Shown here: one piece after another, positions 32,141 through 41,402 of the stretch
Numbering within the stretch: position 1 is the first letter of the stretch
How the letters are laid out: each line of letters opens with the position of its first letter
Assembly: GCA_040386075.1 (NCBI GenBank)
Contig: JAZKGE010000015.1
Location: 80,435 to 144,434 of the forward strand
Direction of reading: 5' to 3'
Length of the DNA stretch: 64,000 nt
Source of the DNA: UBA4416 sp040386075
GTDB lineage: Bacteria; Bacteroidota; Bacteroidia; B-17B0; Aurantibacillaceae
Made by a program: the position numbers and the translations under genes
Notes under the pieces: generated by a model
What the model saw: only the letters and a program-made list of their open reading frames with translations
Told to the model about the DNA's origin: nothing
Databases searched by the model: none

Positions 32141-35032
32141 CTACTTCACAATAACCAGTTTTTTATTGATCACGGAGTTTTCTCCTTTAATATTTATGTT
32201 GTAGATACCGGCAGCTAAATGACTTCCATCTATTTTAGTACTTCCATTTTCGATAGTTTGAGTTAATACAACATTGCCGGAAATATCAAATACCAGAAGC
32301 GAATATTTTTCTTTATTATTGAGTTCAATGGTAAATACACCACTTGTAGGATTTGGATATAAATTGGCAGTACTTTCTTTCATTTCTGTTATTCCGGTTG
32401 AAATATCCAGGATCGAATTATATGTAGTGTTAGTTATAACAGGCGCATTAAAGTCAAAATAAATATAAGCTGTGTTTTTAATTTTATATGGTCTTGCCCA
32501 TGTTGCTTTTGGTTTTAAGCGATATTGTACAAAACCCATAGAGCTATCACGATTAGTTGTGCTATCAGGTAACTGAATATTTGCAAAATAAACTGATAAC
32601 AAACGGCCGTTCAAACTAACTGTATTTTCATGACTGTAATCGGTTATTTGAAAAGTTGACAGATCTAATTCAGTATCTAAAGTATCTTTTAACAGGATAT
32701 TGAAAGCCGGTGCATTTCCAGTGTTTTGAAAATGGATGGTGTAGGTTAACCAATCATTAAAAGTTGGTAGCACATCTATCGGATACACTTCTTTGATATT
32801 AGGATCATGAGAATTTACTACATCATAGCATGCAACATAATCATTATTGGAAGGGTAATTGTCGCCCCCGATGGGAGTTACTTTTGCAGTTACACATATT
32901 GGGTCGCCGGCCTGTGCAGTAGGAAAAGGTTGTAGCAGTATTCTAAAATCCAGCGAATTATTAATTGTTGCAAAATCTGCAATAGAGTAAGTAAATACAT
33001 TTCCTGAAACAACCGGAGTCAAAGCACCCGGTGCAGGTCCCATATAAGTTACCGGACCGGTTATTGTAAAAACCACACTTCCACTGATGCCCGACGCACA
33101 ATTCAAATTATACCAGTGCGACAGATCACCTGCATTCACACGCATCATATGTGTTTGCCCCGGAAAAACAATGCCGCAAGTAGAAACAGACTGAACGCCG
33201 ATATCAAATCCTGGTTTACAGGCTATGGCAAAATTAATATTGGTGTCCAATACTGCAACAGTCACTGTGCTATCTAAGCCAGGATTCACACAGCTTGCCG
33301 TATATGGTTTCCCTATCGTATCTACCATTATTTCATAAGTAGCAGCAGAATCTAAGAATTGATATACACCATTCACTGCTGTATATGTACTGCCTAATAA
33401 ATTTGATGAAGTATCATAAATTTTCATTGGAACATTTTTTAAAGCATTATCAAGACTATCTTTCATACAATTGTGATAAATGTCCTGATATGCAAACCCA
33501 ACAATGCCATATGAGGTTGGGCAATTAAAAGGATTTCCCGCCGAGCATAATGGATACAATAGAGTAGTAAGATCCATTGTTGGAATATAGTTTGGAAGAC
33601 ATGTAAATGGATTATTTTTGATATTGAAATAACCTGGAATGTTATTAAACGCATCAAAACAATGGATGTTATTATAACTACAATCTAAAACCGCTAGTGA
33701 GCTTGGTAAAAATGGCAGGTTTGTGAGTTGATTACTGCTACAGGTTAAAGCATTCAAAGAACCCGGTAATAGGGGTAAACTCCCTATAGAGTTGGCATTA
33801 CAATTTAAGACATATAAATTATTTGGTAAAGCCGGAAGAATTGTCAATTGATTTGTAGAGCAATTTAAATTTCCCAAAGAATTTGGTAAAGCAGGTAAAT
33901 TAGTTAACTGGTCGTTATGGCAATCCAAAATAGCTAATGCATTTGGCAGTGCCGGAAGACTTCCTAAGGGATTGGTGCTACAATTTAAGTCAATCAACGA
34001 ATTTGGTAATACAGGTAAAGCCAGCAAGCCATCATTATCGCAATATAGAATGGCCAATGTATTTGGAAGTGTAGGCAAAGCAGGTAATGGGTTCGAACTA
34101 CAGATCAGTTTATATAACGCATTAGGTAAAGCAGGAAGCAGGTTAATGTTATTGCTTGAACAATTAATAATATTTAATGAATTTGGTAAGGCAGGAAGAG
34201 TTGATAATTGATTTGCAGAACAATCCATAAAGACCAGTGAAGTTGATAAAGCAGGAAGCGTTGTCAAAAAATTATTATTGCAAATTAAGTGTATCAAGGT
34301 ATTTGGTAAAGCCGGGAGCGAAACCAATGAGTCACTTGAACAGTCTAAATACATTAATAAATTTGGTAGTGCAGGTAGTACTTGTATTGGATTCATGCTA
34401 CAATTTAACGAAGTGAGCGAATCAGATAATGTTGGTAATGCGTGTAATTGGTTACTTGAGCAGGTAAATGTAATAAGCCCATTAGGCAAAGCCGGCATGC
34501 TATCTATAAGGTTGTTACAGCAATTAAATGAATTTAACGAATCTGGTAAGGCAGGAAGGCCTGTTAATTGATTGCCCCAGCACTCTAAAAATTTAATGGT
34601 ATTTGGCAAAACAGGTAAGCTATCCAAAGAGTTTTGAGAGCAGGATAAGTACAATAAGTTAACTGGCAGTTGTGGTAAACTATCAATGGCATTGCCATTA
34701 CAGATCAATGTATCCAGCATGGATGGTAAAACAGGCAGACTTGATAATCTTATATTGATGGTATCATAAACATTAATGCTACAGTTCAACATTTTTAATG
34801 AATCAAAATATTGTATGCCGTCTAAATTAGCTATATGTTGATTTTGAATATTAATCTGCTTTCTGGAAGTTACGTCAATATGTGTAGTGTCCATTTGATT
34901 TCCTAACATGGCAGAAGGAATATTTATATTTAACCATGCGGCAAAACTGGTGTCATTAATGGTGACATAGTTCTGTGCTTTAAGGCTTGTTAAACAAAGC
35001 GCTAAAGCTAATAGGGTGAATAATTTTTTCAT
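32141..35032 (-). CDS. secreted leucine-rich-repeat protein with T9SS type A sorting domain (paralogue B)
   Basis: 963 residues with the same plan as the neighbouring paralogue: signal peptide 1-19, LRR array, DUF7619/DUF11-like module (SHDPNIKEVYPIDV, YTIHFQNTGNAPAFNI) and a C-terminal T9SS sorting domain (ANLYPNPTSGVFTIEL ... KKLVIVK). The LRR array is longer, about eighteen repeats of 20 residues (about 85-450) with very regular LPALPN(S/A)L..L.CS.N pattern. The extra length over paralogue A is mostly in the LRR array, so repeat number has changed since duplication. Likely cell-surface recognition or adhesion. Confidence 0.88.
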   Translation of the reverse strand: MKKLFTLLALALCLTSLKAQNYVTINDTSFAAWLNINIPSAMLGNQMDTTHIDVTSRKQINIQNQHIANLDGIQYFDSLKMLNCSINVYDTINIRLSSLPVLPSMLDTLICNGNAIDSLPQLPVNLLYLSCSQNSLDSLPVLPNTIKFLECWGNQLTGLPALPDSLNSFNCCNNLIDSMPALPNGLITFTCSSNQLHALPTLSDSLTSLNCSMNPIQVLPALPNLLMYLDCSSDSLVSLPALPNTLIHLICNNNFLTTLPALSTSLVFMDCSANQLSTLPALPNSLNIINCSSNNINLLPALPNALYKLICSSNPLPALPTLPNTLAILYCDNDGLLALPVLPNSLIDLNCSTNPLGSLPALPNALAILDCHNDQLTNLPALPNSLGNLNCSTNQLTILPALPNNLYVLNCNANSIGSLPLLPGSLNALTCSSNQLTNLPFLPSSLAVLDCSYNNIHCFDAFNNIPGYFNIKNNPFTCLPNYIPTMDLTTLLYPLCSAGNPFNCPTSYGIVGFAYQDIYHNCMKDSLDNALKNVPMKIYDTSSNLLGSTYTAVNGVYQFLDSAATYEIMVDTIGKPYTASCVNPGLDSTVTVAVLDTNINFAIACKPGFDIGVQSVSTCGIVFPGQTHMMRVNAGDLSHWYNLNCASGISGSVVFTITGPVTYMGPAPGALTPVVSGNVFTYSIADFATINNSLDFRILLQPFPTAQAGDPICVTAKVTPIGGDNYPSNNDYVACYDVVNSHDPNIKEVYPIDVLPTFNDWLTYTIHFQNTGNAPAFNILLKDTLDTELDLSTFQITDYSHENTVSLNGRLLSVYFANIQLPDSTTNRDSSMGFVQYRLKPKATWARPYKIKNTAYIYFDFNAPVITNTTYNSILDISTGITEMKESTANLYPNPTSGVFTIELNNKEKYSLLVFDISGNVVLTQTIENGSTKIDGSHLAAGIYNINIKGENSVINKKLVIVK
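33655..34785 (-). repeat. 60-bp tandem LRR-coding repeats of paralogue B
   Basis: About eighteen consecutive units, nearly all exactly 60 bp. On the + strand a block like TTTGGTAAAGC(A/C)GGAAG recurs at this spacing (for example near 33821, 33881, 34121, 34181, 34301), so similarity persists at DNA level and not only in the protein. Confidence 0.85.
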
Positions 35033-35134
35033 AACAGTGAGTTTTACAGTATATTTTCTGATGTAAAATTAGAGTATACGTTACTCACTATTTTGTTTGA
35101 TTGGTAATGGAGTGCTTTAAACTAATAGATGAAA

Positions 35135-35158
35135 GGTTTTTGCCGATAAGTGATATAA
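35135..35158 (-). promoter_or_regulatory. shared upstream motif, copy 2 (LRR paralogue B)
   Basis: Gene-orientation sequence TATCACTTATCGGCAAAAACC, 103 bp from the start codon. Identical core TCACTTATCGGCAAAA as copy 1. Confidence 0.55.
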
Positions 35159-35160
35159 TA

Positions 35161-35193
35161 AAAAAAGCGCTTTGGGATACCAAGACGCTTTTT
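35161..35193 (-). terminator. terminator downstream of metF
   Basis: AAAAAGCG pairs with CGCTTTTT, and inside it TTGG with CCAA, giving a two-part stem flanked by A/T runs. It separates metF from the LRR paralogue B promoter region. Confidence 0.7.
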
Positions 35194-35210
35194 ATTAAAA
35201 TATAGTACAC

Positions 35211-35245
35211 ATCCTGAATCATCCCGATAGCTATAGGGACCGGAT
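35211..35245 (+). repeat. 35-bp palindromic repeat, copy 1
   Basis: Built around TCCCGATAGCTATAGGGA with outer arms ATCCTG and CCGGAT. It matches the reverse complement of the element at 54832-54866 at 33 of 35 positions. Confidence 0.75.
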
Positions 35246-35258
35246 GAAGGCTGAAAGA

Positions 35259-36212
35259 TTAAAACACTTCTTTAGCTACACGCTTTGTACTGTCGGATGT
35301 GCCCATGGTGTAGTAATGTAAACAGGCTACGTTTGCTTTTTTTAATTCTTTGCTTTGTTCGATGCACCATTTAATACCTACCTCTTTCACGGCTTTATCG
35401 TCTTTACATTTTTCTAATTCAACAAACAGATCCTGTGGCAGGTCGATATGAAAAATTTTTGGTAAAGCAATCAATTGAGAACGAGAGCTTAGTATTTTTA
35501 ATCCCGGAATGATGGGAACATTAATATCATTTTTGCGGCAAAGGTCAACGAACTCAAAATATTTTTTATTATCAAAGAACATTTGCGTTACAATATAGTC
35601 AGCACCGGCATCTACTTTGGCTTTTAGCCATTTCATATCGCTGTATAAATTGGGAGCTTCGAAATGTTTTTCAGGATATCCTGCAATACCCATACAAAAA
35701 TTAGTGGGAGAAGCATCTTTCATTTCATCATCCAGGTATATACCCGAGTTCATATCTTTGATCTGTTTAACCAGATCAATGGCATAATCGTGTCCGCCCG
35801 GTTCAGGCACAAATTGAGATTCGGTTTTAATACTGTCTCCGCGTAAAGCCAATACATTGTCAATACCTAAAAATTGAAGATCGATCAATGCATTTTCTGT
35901 TTCCTCGCGTGTAAAACCACCACAAATAATATGCGGTACTGCTTCCACGTCGTATTTGTTCATAATAGCTGCACAAATACCAACGGTTCCAGGGCGTTTA
36001 CGAATACTAACTTTTTCAAGATAGCCGCCATCGCGTTTTTTATAAATATATTCTTCGCGATGATATGTTACGTCTACAAAAGCCGGTTTAAATTCCATTA
36101 AAGGGTCAATGCCGTCGAAAATAGACTGAATGCTTTTTCCTTTCAAAGGAGGAAGAATTTCGATGGAAAATAAAGTGTCTTTCGCAGATTTCAGATGTTC
36201 GGTAATTTTCAT
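35259..36212 (-). CDS. metF: methylenetetrahydrofolate reductase
   Basis: 317-residue FAD enzyme reducing 5,10-methylene-THF to 5-methyl-THF for methionine synthesis. The family pattern is present throughout: FSIEILPPLKGKSI at the start, DVTYHREEY, ALRGDSIKTES (folate/FAD site), GIAGYPEKH, DAGADYIVTQMFFDN and PGLKILSS, ending in a HYYTMG segment. Full length. No methionine riboswitch is apparent upstream; a TACATTTG -7 box is. Confidence 0.95.
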   Translation of the reverse strand: MKITEHLKSAKDTLFSIEILPPLKGKSIQSIFDGIDPLMEFKPAFVDVTYHREEYIYKKRDGGYLEKVSIRKRPGTVGICAAIMNKYDVEAVPHIICGGFTREETENALIDLQFLGIDNVLALRGDSIKTESQFVPEPGGHDYAIDLVKQIKDMNSGIYLDDEMKDASPTNFCMGIAGYPEKHFEAPNLYSDMKWLKAKVDAGADYIVTQMFFDNKKYFEFVDLCRKNDINVPIIPGLKILSSRSQLIALPKIFHIDLPQDLFVELEKCKDDKAVKEVGIKWCIEQSKELKKANVACLHYYTMGTSDSTKRVAKEVF

Positions 36213-36230
36213 AAAGTAATTTTAAAGCAT

Positions 36231-36238
36231 CAAATGTA
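36231..36238 (-). promoter_or_regulatory. -7 box of metF
   Basis: The minus strand reads TACATTTG (exact TAnnTTTG), about 19 bp before the metF ATG. The region at -33 is T-rich (TTTT) rather than TTTG. Confidence 0.45.
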
Positions 36239-36284
36239 CATATATGCTCTAATTTAAAAAAGACTATATGAAATAATTACACAA

Positions 36285-37277
36285 TTAAAATCTGTAGCCA
36301 AACGTAAGACCAAATTTTACGGCATTAACAGGAAAGCTATTATAAAAGTTAGTATTGTAATAATAACTGCCGCCATATTTATTTTTCAAGTAGTCATCCG
36401 GATCATTTGATTTGTAATCTTCCTGTTTATAGCCTAATGCTACAAGCATCATTATATTGAAGTTTTTTGTTACGCGAAACAGTAAACCATTATTTAGCAT
36501 ATAATAGTACCTGTTCAATACAAAGCTTTGGGTAGTACTGGCTTGCGAGGGATAAATATACGAACCAGTATTAGGGTCATAATAGTATTGGTTGTAGTTG
36601 TCGCTGTATGTTCCGTCAAATTGTGCCATGGCAATGTAAGGACCAATAAAATGTGTTACTACCCTATTGCCGCTGGTTTGAAAGTTAATACCTATGCCCG
36701 CTTCAAACACTTTTTTTGTAAATTTAAAATCGCTTATATAACCACCGTAACTGTATTGGGCTGAATTGAATGATTGATATAGTGTTTGTGTGCCTGACGG
36801 TTCGGCAAAACCAACAGAAACCGGAACATACACGTTAAACATTGAATTCCCAAATTCGCGCAAATAACTCACACTAAAACTGCTGTTTAAAATATCGAGT
36901 ACATTAAGAGATACAAGGTTTTTGGTGGATATAAGGTTTTGAACTTTTGCTTTTTCAATACTATCGTGGTTAATTCTTGCAGGCGGGGTATAATTGTTAT
37001 AAACTATGTATGGCAATTCGGTAGGTAAAGTTGGGATTTCGGGAGTCGTATTAATAACCTCATGAACGCCATTTTGGTATATAATAAGGGCCACATCCTT
37101 TTTCAATATTGTAATTGTTGGGCCATCCTGATAAGTGAAAAGCTTATATTTGATCTCTGTCGGGTTTATTTCCAGGATCTTAACGTCTACTTTGCTATTA
37201 TCCTTTTTAAATAGCTGGTCCTGCCCATAGATACTCATTGAAATACTAAACAGTAGGCAAATAAGGGTCTTTTTCAT
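36285..37277 (-). CDS. predicted outer-membrane protein of unknown function
   Basis: 330 residues with a signal peptide (about 1-18, IYG before Gln). A short N-terminal domain (LFKKDNSKVDVKILEINPTE ... LKKDVALIIYQNGVHEVI) resembles the small 'sensor' domain often found on Bacteroidota exported proteins. The C-terminal two thirds is a Tyr/Asn-rich beta barrel (VSYLREFGNSMFNVYVPVSV, VKFGLTFGYRF) ending in Phe. Unrecognised family. Monocistronic, divergent from icd with 76 bp between the annotated frame starts. Confidence 0.75.
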   Translation of the reverse strand: MKKTLICLLFSISMSIYGQDQLFKKDNSKVDVKILEINPTEIKYKLFTYQDGPTITILKKDVALIIYQNGVHEVINTTPEIPTLPTELPYIVYNNYTPPARINHDSIEKAKVQNLISTKNLVSLNVLDILNSSFSVSYLREFGNSMFNVYVPVSVGFAEPSGTQTLYQSFNSAQYSYGGYISDFKFTKKVFEAGIGINFQTSGNRVVTHFIGPYIAMAQFDGTYSDNYNQYYYDPNTGSYIYPSQASTTQSFVLNRYYYMLNNGLLFRVTKNFNIMMLVALGYKQEDYKSNDPDDYLKNKYGGSYYYNTNFYNSFPVNAVKFGLTFGYRF

Positions 37278-37352
37278 ACAAATCGGATAAAGTTTATAGT
37301 ATTAAAGGTAGGAAATTATTCGTAATAAAGCCCCGTTTTTTTAAAACAAATG

Positions 37353-37383
37353 TTTGCTTGCCCATAATATATTTATAAATTTG
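37353..37383 (+). promoter_or_regulatory. consensus Bacteroidota promoter of icd
   Basis: TTTG at 37353-37356, a 19-bp spacer, and TAAATTTG at 37376-37383 reproduce the -33/-7 consensus exactly. The leader to the ATG at 37417 would be about 30 nt. Confidence 0.75.
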
Positions 37384-37416
37384 GCTAACTTTTTTAAACC
37401 TATCAAAACACGTATT

Positions 37417-38646
37417 ATGAGCAAAATAAAAGTAGCTAACCCGGTTGTAGAATTAGATGGCGATGAGATGACTCGTATCATCTGGAAATTCATTAAAGAC
37501 AAATTAATTGTTCCGTATTTGGATGTAGATATTAAATACTACGACTTAGGCATGGAGTACCGTGATGAAACAAACGATCAGGTAACGATTGATGCTGCTG
37601 AAGCCATCAAAAAATATGGTGTTGGCATCAAATGTGCTACTATTACGCCTGATGAAGCTCGTGTAAAAGAATTTAACTTAAAACAAATGTGGAAGTCTCC
37701 TAATGGAACTATCCGTAATATATTAGACGGTACTGTATTTCGTGAGCCAATCGTTTGTAAAAATGTACCACGTTTAGTGTCAAACTGGACGGCTCCAATT
37801 ATCGTTGGTCGTCACGCATTTGGTGATCAATACAAAGCAACAGATTTCGTAGTTCCGGGAAAAGGAAAATTAACGATGAAATTTGAAGGTGCTGATGGAA
37901 AAGTAATTGAGCATGAGATTTTTAATTTCAAGGGAGCAGGTGTGGCAATGGGTATGTATAACGTAGAAGAGTCAATTCGTGGATTTGCTCACTCTTGTTT
38001 TAACGTAGCATTGAACAAAAAATGGCCTTTATACTTATCTACTAAAAACACTATCTTAAAAAAATACGATGGTCGCTTTAAAGATATTTTCGAAGAAATT
38101 TATCAGGCAGATTACAAAGCTAAATTTGAAGCAGCTGGCATTGTTTACGAACACCGTTTAATTGATGACATGGTTGCATCAGCTTTAAAATGGAATGGCA
38201 ATTTTGTGTGGGCTTGTAAAAATTATGATGGCGACGTTCAGTCTGATTCAGTAGCACAAGGATTTGGTTCATTAGGTTTAATGACTTCTGTATTAATTAC
38301 CCCGGATGGAACTATTATGGAAGCAGAAGCAGCACACGGTACTGTGACCCGTCACTTCCGTGATCACCAAAATGGTAAACCAACTTCTACAAACCCAATT
38401 GCAAGTATTTTTGCATGGACACGTGGATTAGAGTTCCGTGGTAAATTAGATAATAACCAGGAGTTAATTAATTTCTGCCAGGCTTTAGAACAAGTATGTG
38501 TTGAAACAGTTGAGTCGGGTAAAATGACCAAAGACTTAGCGGTTTGTACTCACGGTAATAAAGTAAATCATGGCGAGCATTATTTATATACTGAAGAGTT
38601 TTTAGATGCTATTGATCAAAACTTAAAAAAGAAGTTAGGAAAATAA
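37417..38646 (+). CDS. icd: NADP-dependent isocitrate dehydrogenase (eukaryotic-like type II)
   Basis: 409 residues from the ATG chosen here. TCA-cycle enzyme oxidising isocitrate to 2-oxoglutarate. The signatures VVELDGDEMTRIIW, SPNGTIRNILDGTVFREPI, the NYDGDVQSDSVAQGFGS block and AEAAHGTVTRHFRDH mark the homodimeric NADP enzyme of the eukaryotic type rather than the E. coli type. The frame is open upstream to 37354, but that extension overlaps the promoter, so the ATG at 37417 is used. Followed 44 nt later by the NifU-like gene. Confidence 0.97.
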   Translation: MSKIKVANPVVELDGDEMTRIIWKFIKDKLIVPYLDVDIKYYDLGMEYRDETNDQVTIDAAEAIKKYGVGIKCATITPDEARVKEFNLKQMWKSPNGTIRNILDGTVFREPIVCKNVPRLVSNWTAPIIVGRHAFGDQYKATDFVVPGKGKLTMKFEGADGKVIEHEIFNFKGAGVAMGMYNVEESIRGFAHSCFNVALNKKWPLYLSTKNTILKKYDGRFKDIFEEIYQADYKAKFEAAGIVYEHRLIDDMVASALKWNGNFVWACKNYDGDVQSDSVAQGFGSLGLMTSVLITPDGTIMEAEAAHGTVTRHFRDHQNGKPTSTNPIASIFAWTRGLEFRGKLDNNQELINFCQALEQVCVETVESGKMTKDLAVCTHGNKVNHGEHYLYTEEFLDAIDQNLKKKLGK

Positions 38647-38650
38647 TAAC

Positions 38651-38676
38651 TTGTCACTTCGAGCGAAGTCGAGAAG
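38651..38676. repeat. short palindromic element (TCGAGCGAAGTCGA type)
   Basis: The spacer between icd and the NifU-like gene contains CACTTCGAGCGAAGTCGAGAAG, where CTTCG and CGAAG can pair. This form of sequence is familiar as a dispersed intergenic palindrome in Bacteroidota genomes; only one copy is seen here. Confidence 0.5.
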
Positions 38677-38690
38677 AAAAAAATAAAAAC

Positions 38691-38930
38691 ATGGACCAGG
38701 AATTATTTGATAGAGTAGAGAATGCATTGAAAACCATTCGCCCTTATTTAGAGGCAGATGGCGGCGATGTGGAGTTGTTGGAAATAACCGATGGTCACAC
38801 AGCGATGCTCGAATTAAAAGGAGCTTGCAGTACCTGTAGCATGAGTCACATGACCATGAAAGCAGGAATTGAAGAAACGATTATGAGAGCTGTTCCTGAA
38901 ATAAAACATGTACAAGCTACAAGAATGTAG
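38691..38930 (+). CDS. NifU C-terminal-domain protein (Nfu-type Fe-S carrier)
   Basis: 79 residues forming a single NifU C-terminal domain. RPYLEADGGDVELLEI and LKGACSTCSMSHMTMKAGIE carry the CxxC pair that binds an Fe-S cluster at the dimer interface for transfer to target proteins. It sits behind icd, and a strong terminator follows, so it is either the second gene of an icd transcript or separate. Confidence 0.93.
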   Translation: MDQELFDRVENALKTIRPYLEADGGDVELLEITDGHTAMLELKGACSTCSMSHMTMKAGIEETIMRAVPEIKHVQATRM

Positions 38931-38947
38931 TTTTTAAAAACAACTAT

Positions 38948-38982
38948 AAAGGTCCTATTCAGTTGTGAATAGGACCTTTTTT
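38948..38982 (+). terminator. rho-independent terminator after the NifU-like gene
   Basis: AAAGGTCCTATTCA pairs perfectly with TGAATAGGACCTTT (14 bp, loop GTTG), followed by T residues. Confidence 0.93.
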
Positions 38983-38993
38983 ATTAAACAATA

Positions 38994-39428
38994 ATGTACA
39001 AAGTAGAAATAGCAAACACTCAAGAAGATATTGATAGAATCATTGATCTGCGCTACGACATTTTAAGAAAGCCCTGGAGCCAACCAAAGGAAACATCAAC
39101 AGATGGCATGGAAGAAAGTGCGATCAATGCCTATATTGAAAATAAAAGCCAGGTAATAGCCTGCGGACGTTTGCAGGATAATGGAGGCGGCGTAGTGCAA
39201 ATCCGATACATGGCAGTTGATGCTTATTACCAGGGAAAAGGCTTAGGGAAATTAATTTTAGCTAAACTGGAAGAAGAAGCTCAGGAAATTAATCTGCAAA
39301 CTATAGAATTGCAAGCGCGTGAAAATGCAGTAGAGTTTTATAAGTCGCAGGGATATGCGGTGAAAGAAACATCCTTTAAATTATGGGATATCATTCAGCA
39401 TTATTTGATGATGAAAGAAATTAAATAG
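38994..39428 (+). CDS. GNAT-family N-acetyltransferase
   Basis: 144 residues with the GNAT core: VIACGRLQDN, VQIRYMAVDAYYQGKGLGKLIL (the Q-x-x-G-x-G/A acetyl-CoA loop appears as YQGKGLG) and ENAVEFYKSQGY. The acceptor is not predictable. The gene starts 12 nt after the previous terminator, so its promoter must overlap that terminator or reads through it. Its 3' end overlaps the convergent GT9 gene by 8 nt. Confidence 0.9.
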   Translation: MYKVEIANTQEDIDRIIDLRYDILRKPWSQPKETSTDGMEESAINAYIENKSQVIACGRLQDNGGGVVQIRYMAVDAYYQGKGLGKLILAKLEEEAQEINLQTIELQARENAVEFYKSQGYAVKETSFKLWDIIQHYLMMKEIK

Positions 39429-40458
39429 TTTTTATAAAAGCATCCAATTCATCGATCACTTTTGACACTGTGATCTCACGAATACATTTAAAATCAGGAC
39501 ATTTCAATGGATCTTTTACTCTGCTGATATTCGGATTCATCCATGCACTACAAGGCGCGCAGGCTAATTTCATAGAAACAATTTTATGTTTTTGTCCTAA
39601 CCACTCATAACCATACAATATTGAATTTGATGCACCCCAGATTGTAAAGGTTGGTTTACCAAGAGCTACTGCCATATGCATTAAGCCACTGTCCAAACCA
39701 ATATAAAATTGTGAATGGTAAATTATTTCCATCGCCTCATTCAACGTTGTTTTGCCAATTAAAGAAATGATGTTTGGATATTCGTTCTGATCTATTTTTT
39801 CATTCAGGTACAGCTCCGTGTGATCACCTAATAATACAAGGCTTGTATCAGGCATTGTGTTTTTCAAATGCTTAAATAACTCCAGCCATTTTTCAAATTC
39901 CCAGTTTTTGTAAGGCGCATTATTATTTGCCGAACTTACCTGTATGGTTATATACTTCTTTGGAAGCTGAAAAGTGTTTTTGTTTTGAGGCTTGTAGTGT
40001 AGATCAAAATTTAGATCGATTAATGTTGCTTTTAAATTAAACAGAAAAACATTTTGTAATGCATCATGAGTATTGGCAATCGGTTCTGTTACATGAACCG
40101 ACTGAAGACTTCTTAAAGAGAAAGCATGATTGTAATTTGTGTAAACGCTTTTTCCTAAAAGGTTTGCACAATAAATATTTGATTGGCTATATGAAAAGTG
40201 ATTCAGGAAAACCAGATCATACTTTTTTGAATTAAGGATCGCGTAAGAAAATAAAGCCGGCTTACGTTTTTTAACAACGATTGAATCAAACAATGCTGTA
40301 TTTTTAAAAATAGATTCACAACCAAAAACTGAAGTAAATAAACCGGTAACGGTATAGCCCTGTTTTTTAAGTTCGTTAACTAATGGAACCAGCAAAATAG
40401 CGTCGCCAACTCCGGCAGAGAAAAACACTAATGCTTTTTTATGTTGTTTTGAACTCAA
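39421..40458 (-). CDS. glycosyltransferase family 9 (heptosyltransferase-like)
   Basis: 345 residues of a GT-B fold transferase. FSAGVGDAILLVPLVNEL at the N-terminus is the GT9 glycine loop, and the C-terminal donor site shows YIGLDSGLMHMAVALGKPTFTIWG. GT9 enzymes add heptose or related sugars to the LPS core; the sugar cannot be named here. It overlaps the FkbM gene by 4 nt, so the two are translated from one message. Confidence 0.9.
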   Translation of the reverse strand: MSSKQHKKALVFFSAGVGDAILLVPLVNELKKQGYTVTGLFTSVFGCESIFKNTALFDSIVVKKRKPALFSYAILNSKKYDLVFLNHFSYSQSNIYCANLLGKSVYTNYNHAFSLRSLQSVHVTEPIANTHDALQNVFLFNLKATLIDLNFDLHYKPQNKNTFQLPKKYITIQVSSANNNAPYKNWEFEKWLELFKHLKNTMPDTSLVLLGDHTELYLNEKIDQNEYPNIISLIGKTTLNEAMEIIYHSQFYIGLDSGLMHMAVALGKPTFTIWGASNSILYGYEWLGQKHKIVSMKLACAPCSAWMNPNISRVKDPLKCPDFKCIREITVSKVIDELDAFIKTI

Positions 40459-41300
40459 GAGCTTATTTTAATGGCAATTTCTTTGTTAATGATATCAACG
40501 GCCTTTACAGTCTTATTATTGCTATGAATAAAAATGTAGTTATTGATGTAATCGATCTTTCCAAAGTATTCTTTTGAATTGGTCAAATGTGTTTTATCGT
40601 CGTAAGGAAATAACTGAACCTTTTTTTTGGAATAATAATAACAGTTGTAACCTTTTTGCTTAAAACTCTCAAAAACAGAGTCAATATTAATGTTTTTGTG
40701 ATGACGTTGTTCTATTTCAATGATCAGTGTTGGGTGATGGCTTTCAATATATTTTTCAGCTCCTTTTAAAACGGATAATTCATGACCTTCCACATCAATT
40801 TTAATTAAATCAGGAGAAATGTTTTTTTCTGATGTAAAAGCGTCTAACGTATTTGTCCTTACTTCATAAATGATAGATTCGGTTTCGTTATCTTCTTTAT
40901 TGTCTACTTCCAAAGAACTCAGGCAATTATCTGCCACGCCATTTATAACCGGAATTTTAAATTGATGCGTTCCATTCGTGTCCGATAAAGCTATATCAAT
41001 AACGTTGCAGTCATTAAAAATGGCTTTTAGTTGACGGTTGAGTTTTTTTTCGGGTTCAAATAAGTATATGTTTTTTGGATCAATCAGCTTTTCGGAGTAA
41101 TAAGCATATTCTCCTTTATTGGCACCAATATCAAAAAATACTGAATCTTTATTTAGCAAAAATTCCAATAACAATAATTCAGCATCAAACTCAACTTTTG
41201 AAAGATCTTTCCAGTTTAAAGTCTGGTAATGCGTAAATACCCTTTTTTTGATAACAGAAGGATAAACAGACAGTAATATGTTTTTTATAGATTGTCTCAA
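40455..41300 (-). CDS. FkbM-family SAM-dependent methyltransferase
   Basis: 281 residues. The AdoMet-binding loop FFDIGANKGEYAYY and the acidic YLFEPEK follow the FkbM pattern, and LIKIDVEGHELSVLKGAEKYI is the family's catalytic-domain signature. FkbM enzymes O-methylate sugars or polyketides; with a GT9 gene next door, methylation of a surface glycan is likely. First gene of a two-gene operon, divergent from the flippase. Confidence 0.92.
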   Translation of the reverse strand: MRQSIKNILLSVYPSVIKKRVFTHYQTLNWKDLSKVEFDAELLLLEFLLNKDSVFFDIGANKGEYAYYSEKLIDPKNIYLFEPEKKLNRQLKAIFNDCNVIDIALSDTNGTHQFKIPVINGVADNCLSSLEVDNKEDNETESIIYEVRTNTLDAFTSEKNISPDLIKIDVEGHELSVLKGAEKYIESHHPTLIIEIEQRHHKNINIDSVFESFKQKGYNCYYYSKKKVQLFPYDDKTHLTNSKEYFGKIDYINNYIFIHSNNKTVKAVDIINKEIAIKISS

Positions 41301-41402
41301 AATTGATGCTTAGCTTACAAGGATACAATATAAAGCAAATTTTACGGTTATGAGGTATGTCCGCTAAAAATTCATATTTTAGACTTCTAATTATACAGGG
41401 AC

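Noticed and set aside
33972..34571. Two open frames on the + strand opposite the LRR gene
   Set aside because: They consist of the antisense of the 60-bp LRR units and repeat the same FGKAG-like words; shadow frames caused by the repeat.
33655..34785. Regular 60-bp repeats considered as a CRISPR array
   Set aside because: The units are in frame, code for leucine-rich repeats and have no constant repeat with unique spacers.
35135..35158. Shared upstream motif read as a sigma-54 promoter
   Set aside because: GG is present at the -24 side, but positions expected to hold TTGC read TTTC, CGTC and TACC in the three copies.
36213..36284. Possible SAM riboswitch before metF
   Set aside because: The spacer is too short and shows no conserved riboswitch core; only a promoter box is visible.
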